Assembly (NCBI RefSeq): GCF_900637545.1
Contig: NZ_LR134376.1
Span: forward strand, 3,181,001 to 3,245,000
Reading direction: 5' to 3'
DNA: 64,000 bases
From: Aeromonas encheleia
GTDB taxonomy: Bacteria > Pseudomonadota > Gammaproteobacteria > Enterobacterales > Aeromonadaceae
The position numbers and the translations under genes were made by a program. The notes beneath the pieces were generated by a model. The model was given only the letters and a program-made list of their open reading frames with translations, made no database searches and had not been told where the DNA came from. Shown in pieces: positions 10,782 through 20,369 of this stretch. Each line of letters opens with the position of its first letter. Position 1 is the stretch's first letter.

Positions 10782-10823
10782 TACTGTATGGAAAACCAGT
10801 ATATACTGGATGCATACACAGTA
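10782..10823 (+). promoter_or_regulatory. Two adjacent LexA boxes of recN
   Basis: TACTGTATGGAAAACCAGTA (10782-10801) and TACTGGATGCATACACAGTA (10804-10823) each fit CTG-N10-CAG with TA extensions. They are 22 bp apart, about two helical turns, and end 25 bp before recN. E. coli recN also carries multiple LexA boxes, so tight SOS control is expected. Confidence 0.9.
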
Positions 10824-10848
10824 ATGTTGGCCCATACAGGATGAGACC

Positions 10849-12513
10849 ATGCTGACCCAGCTGACCGTCAACAACTTCGCTATCGTCAAGTTTCTCGAAC
10901 TCGATCTGCAATCCGGCATGACCTGCATCACGGGTGAAACCGGCGCAGGCAAATCCATTGCCATCGATGCGCTCGGCCTCTGCCTCGGCGAGCGGGCCGA
11001 GGCCAGCATGGTGCGACCGGGCAGCGACAAGGCCGAGGTCAGCGCACGTTTCCTGCTGGACGGCAACCCGGCCGCCCGCGCCTGGCTCACCGCCAACGAG
11101 CTGGAAAATGAGGGGGAGTGCATAGTGCGGCGGGTGCTCTCCGCTGAGGGGCGCTCCCGCAGCTACATCAACGGGGTGCCCGTGCCCCTGGTGCAGTTGC
11201 GCAGCCTTGGCCAGCTGCTGGTCAACGTCCACGGCCAGCACGCCCACCAGATGCTGCTCAAGCCCGATTATCAACTTGCCCTGCTGGATGGCTACGCCGG
11301 CCACCATCTGCTGCTGGACGAGGTGCGCCAGCACTACCAGCAGTGGCGCCAGCTGCAAAACGAGCTCAACCGCCTCAAGGCCGAGCAGCAGCAGCGGGAG
11401 GCTCGCCGCCAGCTGATCGAATACCAGGTGCAGGAGCTGGATGAGTTCGCCCTGCAACCGGGGGAATTCGAAACCATCGAGGAGGAGCATCAGCGGCTCG
11501 CCAACGGCACCGAGCTGATGCAGGAGTGCGGCCAATGCCTCGATCTGCTCTATGACAACGAGGAGACCACCATCGCCGGCCTGCTGCAGGTGGCGGTGGA
11601 CAGGGCCGAGACCCTGGTCGCCATGGATGGTCGTCTCGGCAACGTGCTGGGGATGCTCAACGAGGCCCTGATCGGGGTGCAGGAGAGTCACAGCGAGCTG
11701 CGCAGCTACCTCGATCTGCTGGAGCTGGATCCCGAGCGCTTCAACGAGCTGGAGGCCCGCCTCTCCAAGGCCATCAATCTGGCCCGCAAACACCATGTCA
11801 AACCGGCCGAGCTGGCCCTGCATCACCAGGATCTCGCCAGCGATCTCGCCCGCCTCAACTCGGATGAGGAGCGCCTCGAAGGTATGGAAGACGAGCTGGC
11901 CCAGGCCCGCCAGGCCTTCGTGCAGGCGGCAGAGGTGCTCAGCCAGAGCCGCCAGCGCTATGCCGAGGAGCTCGGCGCCAAGGTGACCAGCAGCATGCAC
12001 GAGCTGGCCATGCCAGATGGCCGCTTCATCATAGAGGTGCGGGCGGATGCCCAGAGCAGCCTCTCCCCCCTCGGCATCGATAGGGTGGAATTCATGGTGA
12101 CCACCAACCCGGGGCAACCGATCCAGCCCCTTGGCAAGGTCGCCTCCGGCGGGGAGCTGTCGCGCATCAGCCTCGCCATCGTGGTGATCAGCGCCCGCAA
12201 GGTGTCGACACCGACCCTCATCTTCGATGAGGTGGACGTGGGGATCAGCGGCCCGACCGCGGCCGTGGTCGGCCGTCTGCTGCGCCAGCTCGGCGAGTCC
12301 ACCCAGGTGATGGTGGTCACCCACCTGCCGCAGGTGGCCGGCAAGGGGCACCAGCACATGGTGGTCAGCAAGCATACCGATGGCAAGACCACAGAAACCC
12401 AGATGCGGGCCCTCACTCCGGGTGCCCGTCTCAACGAGCTGGCCCGCCTGCTGGGGGGGGATCAGATCACCGACAATACCCTGGCCAACGCGCGCGAGCT
12501 GCTCGCCTGCTGA
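10849..12513 (+). CDS. recN: DNA repair protein RecN (SMC-like)
   Basis: RecN is an SMC-family ATPase recruited to double-strand breaks during recombinational repair. It has 554 aa (E. coli 553). Walker A GETGAGKS is at residues about 30-37. A long coiled-coil central region follows (LQNELNRLKAEQQQREARRQ and later heptads). The C-terminal half has the ABC signature ASGGELSRISLA and Walker B LIFDEVDVGISG, then TQVMVVTHLPQVA. It has its own SOS promoter and is separated from nadK by 100 bp. Confidence 0.98.
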   Translation: MLTQLTVNNFAIVKFLELDLQSGMTCITGETGAGKSIAIDALGLCLGERAEASMVRPGSDKAEVSARFLLDGNPAARAWLTANELENEGECIVRRVLSAEGRSRSYINGVPVPLVQLRSLGQLLVNVHGQHAHQMLLKPDYQLALLDGYAGHHLLLDEVRQHYQQWRQLQNELNRLKAEQQQREARRQLIEYQVQELDEFALQPGEFETIEEEHQRLANGTELMQECGQCLDLLYDNEETTIAGLLQVAVDRAETLVAMDGRLGNVLGMLNEALIGVQESHSELRSYLDLLELDPERFNELEARLSKAINLARKHHVKPAELALHHQDLASDLARLNSDEERLEGMEDELAQARQAFVQAAEVLSQSRQRYAEELGAKVTSSMHELAMPDGRFIIEVRADAQSSLSPLGIDRVEFMVTTNPGQPIQPLGKVASGGELSRISLAIVVISARKVSTPTLIFDEVDVGISGPTAAVVGRLLRQLGESTQVMVVTHLPQVAGKGHQHMVVSKHTDGKTTETQMRALTPGARLNELARLLGGDQITDNTLANARELLAC

Positions 12514-12522
12514 GCCCGGGCC

Positions 12523-12548
12523 GGCAAGGGGGGTGATGCCCCCTTGCC
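12523..12548 (+). other. Hairpin after recN without T tract
   Basis: A 10-bp perfect stem GGCAAGGGGG/CCCCCTTGCC with a 6-nt loop starts 10 bp after the recN stop. No T run follows, so it may be a weak terminator or a 3'-end protecting structure. The rest of the gap to 12756 shows nothing I recognise. Confidence 0.5.
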
Positions 12549-12756
12549 GCCCACTTGACCGCGCCTTGCCTGCCAACGAGCCAGCTGACGCCCCCACCTG
12601 GCTGTCACCGGGTTCTGCCTGCGCCCCTTTGCCCAGCCAGGGCTGACCAGGATTGCCCCCGCGGCCCCCACGCAGTAGAGTTGAACCGACTCGGGCCCAA
12701 GGCCCTCTCTCTCATGGCCCGGCACCGCGGCCACCACCCCACATCAGGAACACCCC

Positions 12757-13638
12757 ATGCTTCATGTCTTTGGCCACAAAAATCCCGACAGCGACAGCAT
12801 CTGCACCGCGCTGGTCACCGCCGACTGGCTCAATGGCCAGGGCCGCCCCGCCCAGGCCTTCGCCTTGGGCAGCCCCATCGCCGAGACCCGCTTCATCCTG
12901 GAGACGGCGGGGGTAGAGGCACCGCCCGTGCTGACGGGCAGCGTGGCCGACAAGCCGGTCTTTCTGGTGGATTTCAGCGAACTGGAGCAGGGGCCGGAAG
13001 GGCTGGCCGATGCCGATGTGCAGGGCCTCATCGATCACCACCGCATCGGCACCCTGATCACCCGTGGCCCGCTCGATGCCTGGATCAGGGCGGTCGGTTG
13101 CAGCGCCACAGTGCTGCTTGAGCTGATGGGTTATGACAAGCTGTCCCGCGCCCAGGCCCGCCTGCTGCTGGGGGCCATCGTCAGCGACACCTTCAACTTC
13201 ACCTCCCCCACCACCACTGAGCAGGACAGGGTCGCGGTCGACCGGCTGCTCCCCATCGCCGAGCTGGCGCTTGCCCCCTTTGCCCAGACCCTGCTGGAGC
13301 GCCGCACCCAGCTGGGCGACGCGCCGCTCAGCGAGTTGCTCACCGCCGACGAGAAGGCCTATCAGATCGCGGGCCACTCCCTGATGGTCAGCCAGATCTG
13401 TGTGATGAACCCGGCCGAGATCCTGGCCCGACAGGATGAGCTGCAACAGGCGATGCAGGAGAGACTTGGGCGAGACAAACTCGATGCCTATGTGCTGATG
13501 CTGACCGATCTGGCCAAGGGGGACAGCCAGCTCCATTTCGCCAGTGCCGGCATCTTGCCGGGCGAACCCGTCCACCTTGCCGGCGCCGTCAGCCGCAAGA
13601 AGGAAGGACTGCCCTGGCTCGCCAGACACTTCGCCTGA
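12757..13638 (+). CDS. ppaC: Manganese-dependent inorganic pyrophosphatase (family II, DHH)
   Basis: This enzyme hydrolyses pyrophosphate to two phosphates in the cytoplasm. It is a DHH-family enzyme: GHKNPDSDSI at residues 5-14 carries the first metal ligands, VDFSELEQ follows around residue 72, and LIDHHRIG near residue 90 is the DHH motif. The C-terminal DHHA2 domain contains the SRKKEGLPWLA substrate block at the very end. The 293-aa length is slightly shorter than the Bacillus enzymes (about 309). The start has no strong ribosome-binding site, but MLHVFGHKNPDSD is the conserved N-terminus. Confidence 0.93.
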   Translation: MLHVFGHKNPDSDSICTALVTADWLNGQGRPAQAFALGSPIAETRFILETAGVEAPPVLTGSVADKPVFLVDFSELEQGPEGLADADVQGLIDHHRIGTLITRGPLDAWIRAVGCSATVLLELMGYDKLSRAQARLLLGAIVSDTFNFTSPTTTEQDRVAVDRLLPIAELALAPFAQTLLERRTQLGDAPLSELLTADEKAYQIAGHSLMVSQICVMNPAEILARQDELQQAMQERLGRDKLDAYVLMLTDLAKGDSQLHFASAGILPGEPVHLAGAVSRKKEGLPWLARHFA

Positions 13639-13904
13639 GCGCCGAGCACCCCATACCCCCTCATCACTGCCCTAGCCCCCATGCCAGCCCGCATAGGGGC
13701 TACCCAATCCAGCATCGAGTCCGTTCGCGATCCCCCTCACAATCCCCTTCATTTTCCATTCAACTCAATTTGTTATGATGTGTTAAGCGGGCCGATGCGC
13801 GGCGACGCACAATGGTTCGCTTGATGTGACATCTCGCGGGATCGCCATGGGAAGGGACAGCCGTCTTGTCCTCCATGACCCGCACATGCCAAGGAGAACT
13901 GCTT

Positions 13905-14345
13905 ATGACCCCAACCAATATAGTGCTGTTGCTGGAAGGCAAGGATTACGAGCAGGAGACGCTGGCCAAGGCGAGCCAGTTGGCGCAGGGAATGGGTTGC
14001 ACGCTGACCCTGCTGCACCTGACCCACAGTAGCAAGACCCGGCGTGACAGCCTGTCGCTGTCGGAAGAGGAGCGCAGTGCCCAGGGCACCCTGGACGCCA
14101 AGGCCGTCATCAGCGAGCTCATCACCACCTTGCGGCATCCGGTGGATTACCAGTGCCTGGTGGTGAATGAGGTGGTGTCGGATCTGCGACGCTGGCTGGC
14201 CGCACACCCGACCCAACTGCTGCTGGTCGGCAGCCGTCACCACTGGATGGAAGGCTCCCTGGCGCGCCTGCTCATCTACAAGCTGCCTATCGATATCCAG
14301 ATCTGCCACGAACCCTATGCCGAGCAGAGCAAGGCCGTCGCCTGA
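13905..14345 (+). CDS. Universal stress protein (UspA)-like
   Basis: The protein has 146 aa. The N-terminal strand TPTNIVLLLEGKDYEQETLAKASQ and the C-terminal LLLVGSRHHWMEGSLARLL resemble the Usp fold, in which the latter segment contributes to the ATP-binding/dimer region (family knowledge). The first-strand Asp common in Usp proteins is replaced here (LLLEGKD), so nucleotide binding is uncertain. The start at 13905 has a perfect AAGGAG; an in-frame ATG at 13866 lacks one. It is monocistronic with a strong terminator. Confidence 0.7.
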   Translation: MTPTNIVLLLEGKDYEQETLAKASQLAQGMGCTLTLLHLTHSSKTRRDSLSLSEEERSAQGTLDAKAVISELITTLRHPVDYQCLVVNEVVSDLRRWLAAHPTQLLLVGSRHHWMEGSLARLLIYKLPIDIQICHEPYAEQSKAVA

Positions 14346-14351
14346 TCCCTC

Positions 14352-14384
14352 GAGCGCCCGCCCCTGGGGTGGGCGCTCTTTTGT
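14352..14384 (+). terminator. Rho-independent terminator after the Usp-like gene
   Basis: The GAGCGCCC/GGGCGCTC stem is extended by an inner CCCC/GGGG pair and followed by TTTTGTT. It starts 7 bp after the stop. Confidence 0.9.
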
Positions 14385-14576
14385 TCCCCTCCCCTTTTCC
14401 CTGCGCCGCTCAACCCGGTGCCATGGCACCCGCTCGGGACGTGACTGCCCGCTGGCCACAGCGTTACTGACAAGTCCATCCACATGATTTCTTACATATT
14501 GCTCGCTGTTTTTTCAGCGCCGTTTGCTGCAGGATATTGCCCTTGCACGGCTTCGCACGTTTCGTTCAGGTGATAA

Positions 14577-15740
14577 ATGAAAATACTCCCCAAGCAGGGC
14601 AAGCTCGTCCTGCTCGTCCTCATTCTGCTGGCCATCATCGGTTGGCTGGCCTGGCCCAGCAAGACGCAGGCCCCGGTATTGACCGCCTCCGTCATCCGCC
14701 AGGACGTGGAGCAGACCGTGCTGGCCAGCGGTGTCCTGCAAGCCATCGAGCAGGTGGATGTGGGTGCCCAGGTCTCGGGTCAGGTAACCTACCTGGCCGT
14801 AGAAGCCGGGCAGCACGTCAAGCAGGGAGACCTGCTGGCGGAGATAGATCCCCTGATCGCCCAGAACAACCTCAAGACCGCCGAGGCGGATCTGGCCAGC
14901 CGCCGTGCTCAGCTCAAGATCAAGCAGGCGCAGCTCAAGCAGAACGAGCTGGCCTGGCGCCGCCAGCAGCAGATGTTCAGGCAGGAGGCGAGCTCCCGGG
15001 CCGATCTGGAGAGTGCCGAGGCGCAGCTGGCGGTCACCCGGGCCGAGCTGCAGAGTGCCCAGGCCGACGTCGACAGCGCCCTGATCAAGGTGGATCGCAC
15101 CAAGACAGAGCTGGGCTATAACCGCATTCAGGCCCCCATGGATGGGACAGTCGTCTCCATCGTGACCCGCCAGGGCCAGACCCTGGCCGCCAGCCAGACG
15201 GTGCCGACTCTGCTCAAGCTCGCCAACCTGGAGACCATGACGGTCAAGGCCCAGATCTCGGAGGCCGATGTCACCAAGGTCAAGGCTGGCATGCCGGTCT
15301 ATTTCACCCTGATCGGGGATCCGGATACCCGCTATCACGCCACCCTGCGCACGGTCGAGCTGGCCCCCACCAATATCAACGAGCAGACCGCCAGCAGCAC
15401 GGCGACCAGCAACGCGGCCGTCTACTACTACGCCCTGTTCGATGTGCCCAACCCGGACCATCAGCTGCGGGTCGCCATGACGACCCAGGTCACCATAGTG
15501 CTGGGTGAACGCAAGCAGGTGCTGGCGATCCCCCAGACCGCCCTCGGCAAGAAGCTGGGGGACAACGAATATGAGGTCAGCCTGCTCAAGGAGGACGAGC
15601 AGAAAGAGACCCGCCGCATCAAGACCGGCATGAAGGACGACATCAAGATCGAGGTGGTGAGCGGCCTGAACGAGCAGGACAAGGTCACCCTGGAGCAGGG
15701 CAAGCCCGTCCAGGACGATGACGGGGAGATGAGGCCGTGA
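14577..15740 (+). CDS. macA: MacA-like periplasmic adaptor (HlyD/RND membrane fusion protein)
   Basis: This adaptor links the MacB ABC transporter to an outer-membrane factor for export of macrolides, peptides or other substrates. Residues 10-27 form an N-terminal transmembrane anchor (LVLLVLILLAIIGWLAW). The biotinyl-lipoyl half motif VDVGAQVSGQVTYLAVEAGQHVK follows. An alpha-helical hairpin spans residues about 95-165, then the second lipoyl half NRIQAPMDGTVVSI and a beta-barrel domain. The protein is 387 aa (E. coli MacA 371). Its stop overlaps macB as ATGA. Confidence 0.92.
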   Translation: MKILPKQGKLVLLVLILLAIIGWLAWPSKTQAPVLTASVIRQDVEQTVLASGVLQAIEQVDVGAQVSGQVTYLAVEAGQHVKQGDLLAEIDPLIAQNNLKTAEADLASRRAQLKIKQAQLKQNELAWRRQQQMFRQEASSRADLESAEAQLAVTRAELQSAQADVDSALIKVDRTKTELGYNRIQAPMDGTVVSIVTRQGQTLAASQTVPTLLKLANLETMTVKAQISEADVTKVKAGMPVYFTLIGDPDTRYHATLRTVELAPTNINEQTASSTATSNAAVYYYALFDVPNPDHQLRVAMTTQVTIVLGERKQVLAIPQTALGKKLGDNEYEVSLLKEDEQKETRRIKTGMKDDIKIEVVSGLNEQDKVTLEQGKPVQDDDGEMRP

Positions 15741-17752
15741 GCGAGCCCCTGATCCGGCTCAAGGGCATAGAGCGTCGCTACCAGAGCGGGGAGCAGGAGG
15801 TCACGGTGCTGCACCCGCTGGATCTCTGCATCCAGGCGGGGGAGATGGTCGCCATCGTCGGCGCCTCCGGCTCCGGCAAGTCCACCCTGATGAACCTGCT
15901 GGGCTGCCTCGACCGCCCCAGCTCGGGCGAGTACCTGTTCCGCGGGCAGGACACCGCCCAGCTGGATGCCCTCGCCCTGGCCCGTCTGCGCTGCCATCAC
16001 TTCGGTTTCATCTTCCAGCGCTATCACCTGCTGCCCCATCTGGATGCGGCCGCCAACGTGGAGATCCCGGCCATCTACGCCGGCACCTCGCGCCCCGAAC
16101 GCCAGCTGCGGGCCCGCACCCTGCTGTCCCGCCTCGGCCTGAGCGATCGCAGCCACCACAGGCCGGGTCAGCTCTCCGGCGGGCAGCAGCAGCGGGTCAG
16201 CATAGCCCGGGCGCTGGCCAATGGCGGCGAGGTGATCCTGGCCGACGAACCCACCGGGGCCCTCGACAGCCACAGCGGCAAGGAGGTGATGGCCATCCTC
16301 AAGGAGCTGCATGGCCGGGGCCACACCATCATCCTGGTGACCCACGACATGGCGGTGGCCAACCACGCCGATCGCATCATCACCCTGCGCGATGGACGGG
16401 TAGTGGAAGACAGTGGCCAGCCCGCGACGACGACGGCCCGAGACCAGGCCGAGCCTGGTCTCCCCCTGCCCGCAGAGACGGTGGAGGAGCGCAAACTTAT
16501 GCCGACCCACGCCGCCGGCCAGCCTGCGACGTCCATCGCCAAACGGGGCAGCCAGGGCTGGGATCGCTACCGGGAGGCTGGCCGCATGGCCCTGCATGCC
16601 ATGCTGGCACACCGCATGCGCACCTTCCTCACCATGCTCGGCATCATCATCGGCATCGCCGCCGTGGTCAGCGTGGTCGCCCTCGGCCAGGGGGCCCGCG
16701 CCAAGGTGATCAATGACATCAACGCCATGGGCACCAACACCATCGACATCTTCCCCGGCAAGGACTGGGGGGATGAGAAGGCGGCCAGCATCCAGACCCT
16801 GAACGAGCGGGATCTCGACGCCCTGCTCGGCCAGCCCTATCTGGAGGGGGCCAGTCCCCAGATCGCGACCTCGGGTCAGCTGCGTTATCGCAACAAGACC
16901 AGCAGTGGCAACGTGGTCGGGGTCGGCAGCGACTTCTTCCGGGTCAAGGGGATGACGCTCACCCAGGGCCGGCTGTTCGATGAGCGGGATATCCAGAGCC
17001 GGACGGCGGTGGCCGTGGTGGATGGCAAGACCATAGAGAGTCTGCTCGGCAAGGAGGACCCCATCGGCCAGGTGGTGCTTGTCGGCACCCTGCCGGTGCG
17101 CATCATCGGCGTGGTGGCGCAGGAGACCGGCTTTGGCCGCAGCAGCCAGTCGGTCACCGTCTGGTTGCCCTACAGCGCCGTGATGAGCCGTCTCATCTCC
17201 CAGAACCACTTCAGCCAGATCACCATCCGGGTCAGGGACGGGATCCAGCCCGCCCTGGCCGAGCAGGCCGCCGTGGCGCTGCTGACCCAACGCCACGGGG
17301 TGAAGGACTTCTTCACCTTCAGCAGCGACAGCATCATCAAGTCGGTGGAGAAGACCACCGCCACCATGACCCTGCTGGTCTCCGCCATCGCGGTGATCTC
17401 GCTCATCGTCGGCGGCGTCGGGGTGATGAACATCATGCTGGTGTCTGTGGTGGAGCGCACCCGGGAGATCGGGATCCGCATCGCGGTCGGCGCCCGCCAG
17501 TCCGACATACTGCAACAATTCCTGATCGAGGCGGTGATGGTCAGCCTGCTGGGCGGCCTGCTCGGCATCGGCCTGGCCCTGCTCATCGGCTTCGTGTTCT
17601 CACTGATAGTGGAAAGCTTCCAGATGCACTTCTCACTCTTCTCCATCCTGATGGCCTTCGGCTGCTCCTCGCTCATCGGGATCCTGTTTGGTTACCTGCC
17701 TGCTCGCAACGCGGCCCGGCTAGATCCGGTCGAGGCGCTGGCGAGGGAATGA
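15737..17752 (+). CDS. macB: MacB-like ABC transporter, fused ATPase and permease
   Basis: This is the ATP-driven mechanotransmission component of the tripartite exporter. The N-terminal ATPase has Walker A GASGSGKST (residues 42-50), signature LSGGQQQR and Walker B VILADEPTGALD. A linker precedes the first transmembrane helix (near residue 295, MLGIIIGIAAVVSVVALGQG). A large periplasmic domain follows, then three more helices with ERTREIGIRIAVGAR between them. The 671-aa length is slightly above E. coli MacB (648). It overlaps both neighbours by 4 bp. Confidence 0.94.
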   Translation: MSEPLIRLKGIERRYQSGEQEVTVLHPLDLCIQAGEMVAIVGASGSGKSTLMNLLGCLDRPSSGEYLFRGQDTAQLDALALARLRCHHFGFIFQRYHLLPHLDAAANVEIPAIYAGTSRPERQLRARTLLSRLGLSDRSHHRPGQLSGGQQQRVSIARALANGGEVILADEPTGALDSHSGKEVMAILKELHGRGHTIILVTHDMAVANHADRIITLRDGRVVEDSGQPATTTARDQAEPGLPLPAETVEERKLMPTHAAGQPATSIAKRGSQGWDRYREAGRMALHAMLAHRMRTFLTMLGIIIGIAAVVSVVALGQGARAKVINDINAMGTNTIDIFPGKDWGDEKAASIQTLNERDLDALLGQPYLEGASPQIATSGQLRYRNKTSSGNVVGVGSDFFRVKGMTLTQGRLFDERDIQSRTAVAVVDGKTIESLLGKEDPIGQVVLVGTLPVRIIGVVAQETGFGRSSQSVTVWLPYSAVMSRLISQNHFSQITIRVRDGIQPALAEQAAVALLTQRHGVKDFFTFSSDSIIKSVEKTTATMTLLVSAIAVISLIVGGVGVMNIMLVSVVERTREIGIRIAVGARQSDILQQFLIEAVMVSLLGGLLGIGLALLIGFVFSLIVESFQMHFSLFSILMAFGCSSLIGILFGYLPARNAARLDPVEALARE

Positions 17753-19170
17753 TGATGCACAAGTTGTCCAGACAGAGGCGCCGCCTCTTATCCAGACAGG
17801 GCCGCAGCCTCTTATCGCGACCAGCGCTCTGCCTCGCCACCGGCCTTGTCCTCAGCGCCTGCAGTCAGCAGAGCACCTATCACCAACCGGATCTGGTCGT
17901 GGCGCCGAGCTGGCAGCAGGCCGACGAGGGGCTCACCCAGCAGCAGGCGGGCCTCTGGTGGCAGGGGTTTAAGGATCCCGCCCTCGACCGGCTGGTCGAT
18001 GCCGTGCTGGCCGCCAACCCGGATATGCAGGTGGCGGGGCTCAGGTTGAAGAACGCCCTGCTTAGCGCCAGCCTGGCCGACACCAATCTCACCCCCTCGG
18101 TCAACGCCAGCATAGGGGTCAGCGGCAACAAGAACATGGGCACCGGCGTGACCAGCCGCAATCTGGGCCCCTCTCTCAACCTGGGTTACGAGGTGGATCT
18201 GTGGGGCAAACTCGCCTCGGTCCGGGATCAGGCCGGCTGGGAGGCCCAGGCCAGCGAGCAGGATCTGGCGGCCACCCGTCTGATGCTGATCGGCAAGGCG
18301 CTGGAGCAGTACTGGCAGCTGGCCTATCTCGGCTCGGCCATCTCCCTCGGCGAGCGCCAGCTCGCCAACTACGGCCGCGCCGAGCAGCTGACCCGCGCCA
18401 AATATGACGCCGGTGCCGTTACCCGGCTCGATCTGGTGCAGGCCGGCCAGCAGAAAGCCGGCAAGCAGGCGGAGCTCGCCTCCCTCGTCCTGCAGCGGGA
18501 GCAGGCTGGCAATGCCCTGCGGCTCTTGCTCGGCCGCAGCAGCGGTCCGCTGGAGTTCATCCCGGCCGCCCTGACGACCAGCCCCATCCCATCGCTGGCG
18601 GTCGGCATTCCGGCCGACGTGCTGGCCCGGCGCCCCGATGTGCGGGCCGCCGAGCTGCGGCTGCGCAAGACGCTGGCCAGGGGGGACGAGATCCGCACCA
18701 GCTTCTACCCCAGCCTCAGCCTGACCGGCAGCGCCAGCACCACCTCGGACACCCTGACCCAGGTGCTGCAAAATCCGGTGGGGACCCTGGGGGCCACCCT
18801 GGCCCTGCCCTTCCTCGAGTACAACAAGACCAAGCTCTCCATCGCCAGCTCCGAGGTCGATTACCAGATCGCCGAGACCGAGTTTCGCAAGCAGCTCTAC
18901 GGCGCCTTGCTGGAGGTGGAGGATGGGCTGGCCGCCCGCCATCAGGGCGAGCAGCGGCTGCGCTATCTGGGGCAGCAGCTGAGCTATGCCAGGGAGGCCG
19001 AGCGGTTGGCCCGGGCCCGCTTCCAGGCCGGTGCCACCGGGGTACAGCCCTGGCTGGATGAGCAGAATCGGCTGTGGGATGCCGAGCTCAGCCTGTTGAC
19101 CCAACAGCAGAGCCAGCTCAACACCATGGCCGGGATCTACCAGGCGCTGGGGGGGAGCGATCGGGGCTAG
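17749..19170 (+). CDS. TolC/NodT-family outer membrane factor lipoprotein
   Basis: This is the outer-membrane channel of the MacAB exporter encoded upstream. The lipobox LSAC near residue 38 marks an acylated Cys after a long basic leader. The leader contains a short tandem repeat (LLSRQRR / LLSRQGR / LLSRPA). Two OEP repeats follow, with NodT-family landmarks LNLGYEVDLWGKL and IPADVLARRPDVRAAELRL. The 473-aa length is typical. The ATG overlaps the macB stop. A dedicated channel gene here means the exporter need not rely on a chromosomal TolC (inference). Confidence 0.9.
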   Translation: MMMHKLSRQRRRLLSRQGRSLLSRPALCLATGLVLSACSQQSTYHQPDLVVAPSWQQADEGLTQQQAGLWWQGFKDPALDRLVDAVLAANPDMQVAGLRLKNALLSASLADTNLTPSVNASIGVSGNKNMGTGVTSRNLGPSLNLGYEVDLWGKLASVRDQAGWEAQASEQDLAATRLMLIGKALEQYWQLAYLGSAISLGERQLANYGRAEQLTRAKYDAGAVTRLDLVQAGQQKAGKQAELASLVLQREQAGNALRLLLGRSSGPLEFIPAALTTSPIPSLAVGIPADVLARRPDVRAAELRLRKTLARGDEIRTSFYPSLSLTGSASTTSDTLTQVLQNPVGTLGATLALPFLEYNKTKLSIASSEVDYQIAETEFRKQLYGALLEVEDGLAARHQGEQRLRYLGQQLSYAREAERLARARFQAGATGVQPWLDEQNRLWDAELSLLTQQQSQLNTMAGIYQALGGSDRG

Positions 19171-19246
19171 TCAGCCGCCTCTCTGTGCCACGGCCGGGGT
19201 AAATATCCCTCCCGGCCGTGGCACCCTTCTCACCCACAAACCAATT

Positions 19247-19265
19247 GATAATAATTTTCATTTGA
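19247..19265 (+). promoter_or_regulatory. Fur box upstream of the siderophore-interacting protein
   Basis: GATAATAATTTTCATTTGA matches the 19-bp Fur consensus GATAATGATAATCATTATC at 13 positions. It lies 38 bp before the start codon at 19303, so iron repression is likely. Confidence 0.75.
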
Positions 19266-19302
19266 TGAAGAATGAGCGCCATTGCCTGTCAGGAGTACTC
19301 AT

Positions 19303-20109
19303 ATGTCACAGCCCGCCCCGGTCAATCGCCCTCGCCTGCTCACAGTCAAACAGGTCCATGATGTGGGCCCCCATCTGCGCCGCGTCTGTCTGACCAGCCC
19401 TGAGCTGGCCGACTACCCCTTCAGCTGTGGCGGCGCCCATGTCAAGATCATGCTGCCCCAGCCGGGCCAGCCCCATGCCGTGCTGCCGACCCCGACCCCC
19501 AAGGGGCCCCGCTGGGAAGACCCGAGCCAGAAACCCATCCTCCGCACCTTTACCATCCGCGCCTTCCGGCGTGAGGCGCTGGAGCTGGACATCGACTTCG
19601 CCCTGCACGGCGATGCCGGCCCGGCCAGCCGCTTCGCCCTGCGGGTCCAGCCTGGCGATCTGCTCGCCATCTCAGGCCCCGGTGGCCCGGATCCCATGCT
19701 GCAGCCGGCCCTGCACTACTACATGGCGGGGGATCTCACCTCCCTGCCCGCCATCAGCGCCATGGCAGAGGTGATGCCGGCCGAAGCCCGGGGCCATATC
19801 GCGCTGCTGGTGCCCCATAGAGAAGATGTGCAGGATCTGTCGCTGCCCGTCGGTGTCAGCCTGCGCTGGTTTGTCGGGACTCCCGACCAGACCGAGCCCC
19901 TGGTGAACTATTTCACGGCCCTGCCCATGGCCTCTGAGCAGAGCTATTTCTGGTTCGGTGGGGAAGAGGGGCTGGTGGTGCCGCTGCGCCGTCATGTCAG
20001 ACGCGCGCTGGAGGTGGATCGCTCCCAGGTCTATGCGGTGCCCTACTGGCGCCACGGCAAGGATGAGGACGCCTACCATCAGGATCGCCATGTCGTGATG
20101 GATAGCTGA
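19303..20109 (+). CDS. Siderophore-interacting protein (FAD-binding ferric-siderophore reductase, ViuB-like)
   Basis: The family releases iron from imported ferric siderophores in the cytoplasm using flavin and NAD(P)H. The protein has 268 aa. The FAD-binding half shows HLRRVCLTSPEL and the conserved FTIRAFRREALELDIDFALHG-type region, here read as RTFTIRAFR followed by LDIDFALHG. GPASRFA and GDLLAISGPGG come next. The C-terminal half has YMAGDLTSLPAI and FWFGGEEG, which are NAD(P)H-domain landmarks. The start at 19303 has AGGAG upstream. A Fur box lies in the promoter. Confidence 0.9.
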   Translation: MSQPAPVNRPRLLTVKQVHDVGPHLRRVCLTSPELADYPFSCGGAHVKIMLPQPGQPHAVLPTPTPKGPRWEDPSQKPILRTFTIRAFRREALELDIDFALHGDAGPASRFALRVQPGDLLAISGPGGPDPMLQPALHYYMAGDLTSLPAISAMAEVMPAEARGHIALLVPHREDVQDLSLPVGVSLRWFVGTPDQTEPLVNYFTALPMASEQSYFWFGGEEGLVVPLRRHVRRALEVDRSQVYAVPYWRHGKDEDAYHQDRHVVMDS

Positions 20110-20252
20110 TAACGCCTTATTTTTCTTATGGTTATCGGGCCTTTTCCCATTCGGGATCGGGCCCGATTGCAATCCGGTTTCTGCCCTTTTTACCCCCTCC
20201 CCCCCATTCTGGTGATCCTCGTTCTAGTGCTTGCATTTGAGACTGACAACAA

Positions 20253-20271
20253 GATAATGATAATCACTCTC
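20253..20271 (+). promoter_or_regulatory. Strong Fur box upstream of DAHP synthase
   Basis: GATAATGATAATCACTCTC matches the Fur consensus at 17 of 19 positions. It lies about 98 bp before the DAHP synthase start. There is no other gene between, and the next gene leftward ends at 20109 on the same strand. Confidence 0.85.
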
Positions 20272-20369
20272 AACAAATAGTGATGTGTCAGCGTCCCTCG
20301 CCGCCTGATCCGGCGTCCGGGTTTCGCAGGTACCTCATCGACCCCATTTGCACAGCAAGGTAATCCCAG

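Noticed and set aside
12523..12548. Calling the recN 3' hairpin a terminator
   Set aside because: The stem is strong but no T run follows; kept only as an unclassified structure.
10648..12597. A 649-codon frame on the minus strand opposite recN
   Set aside because: Same antisense effect; the translation is low-complexity His/Gly/Leu/Gln-rich without domains.
15461..17518. A 685-codon frame on the minus strand opposite macB
   Set aside because: Asp/His/Gly-rich shadow translation; macB has all ABC motifs on the other strand.
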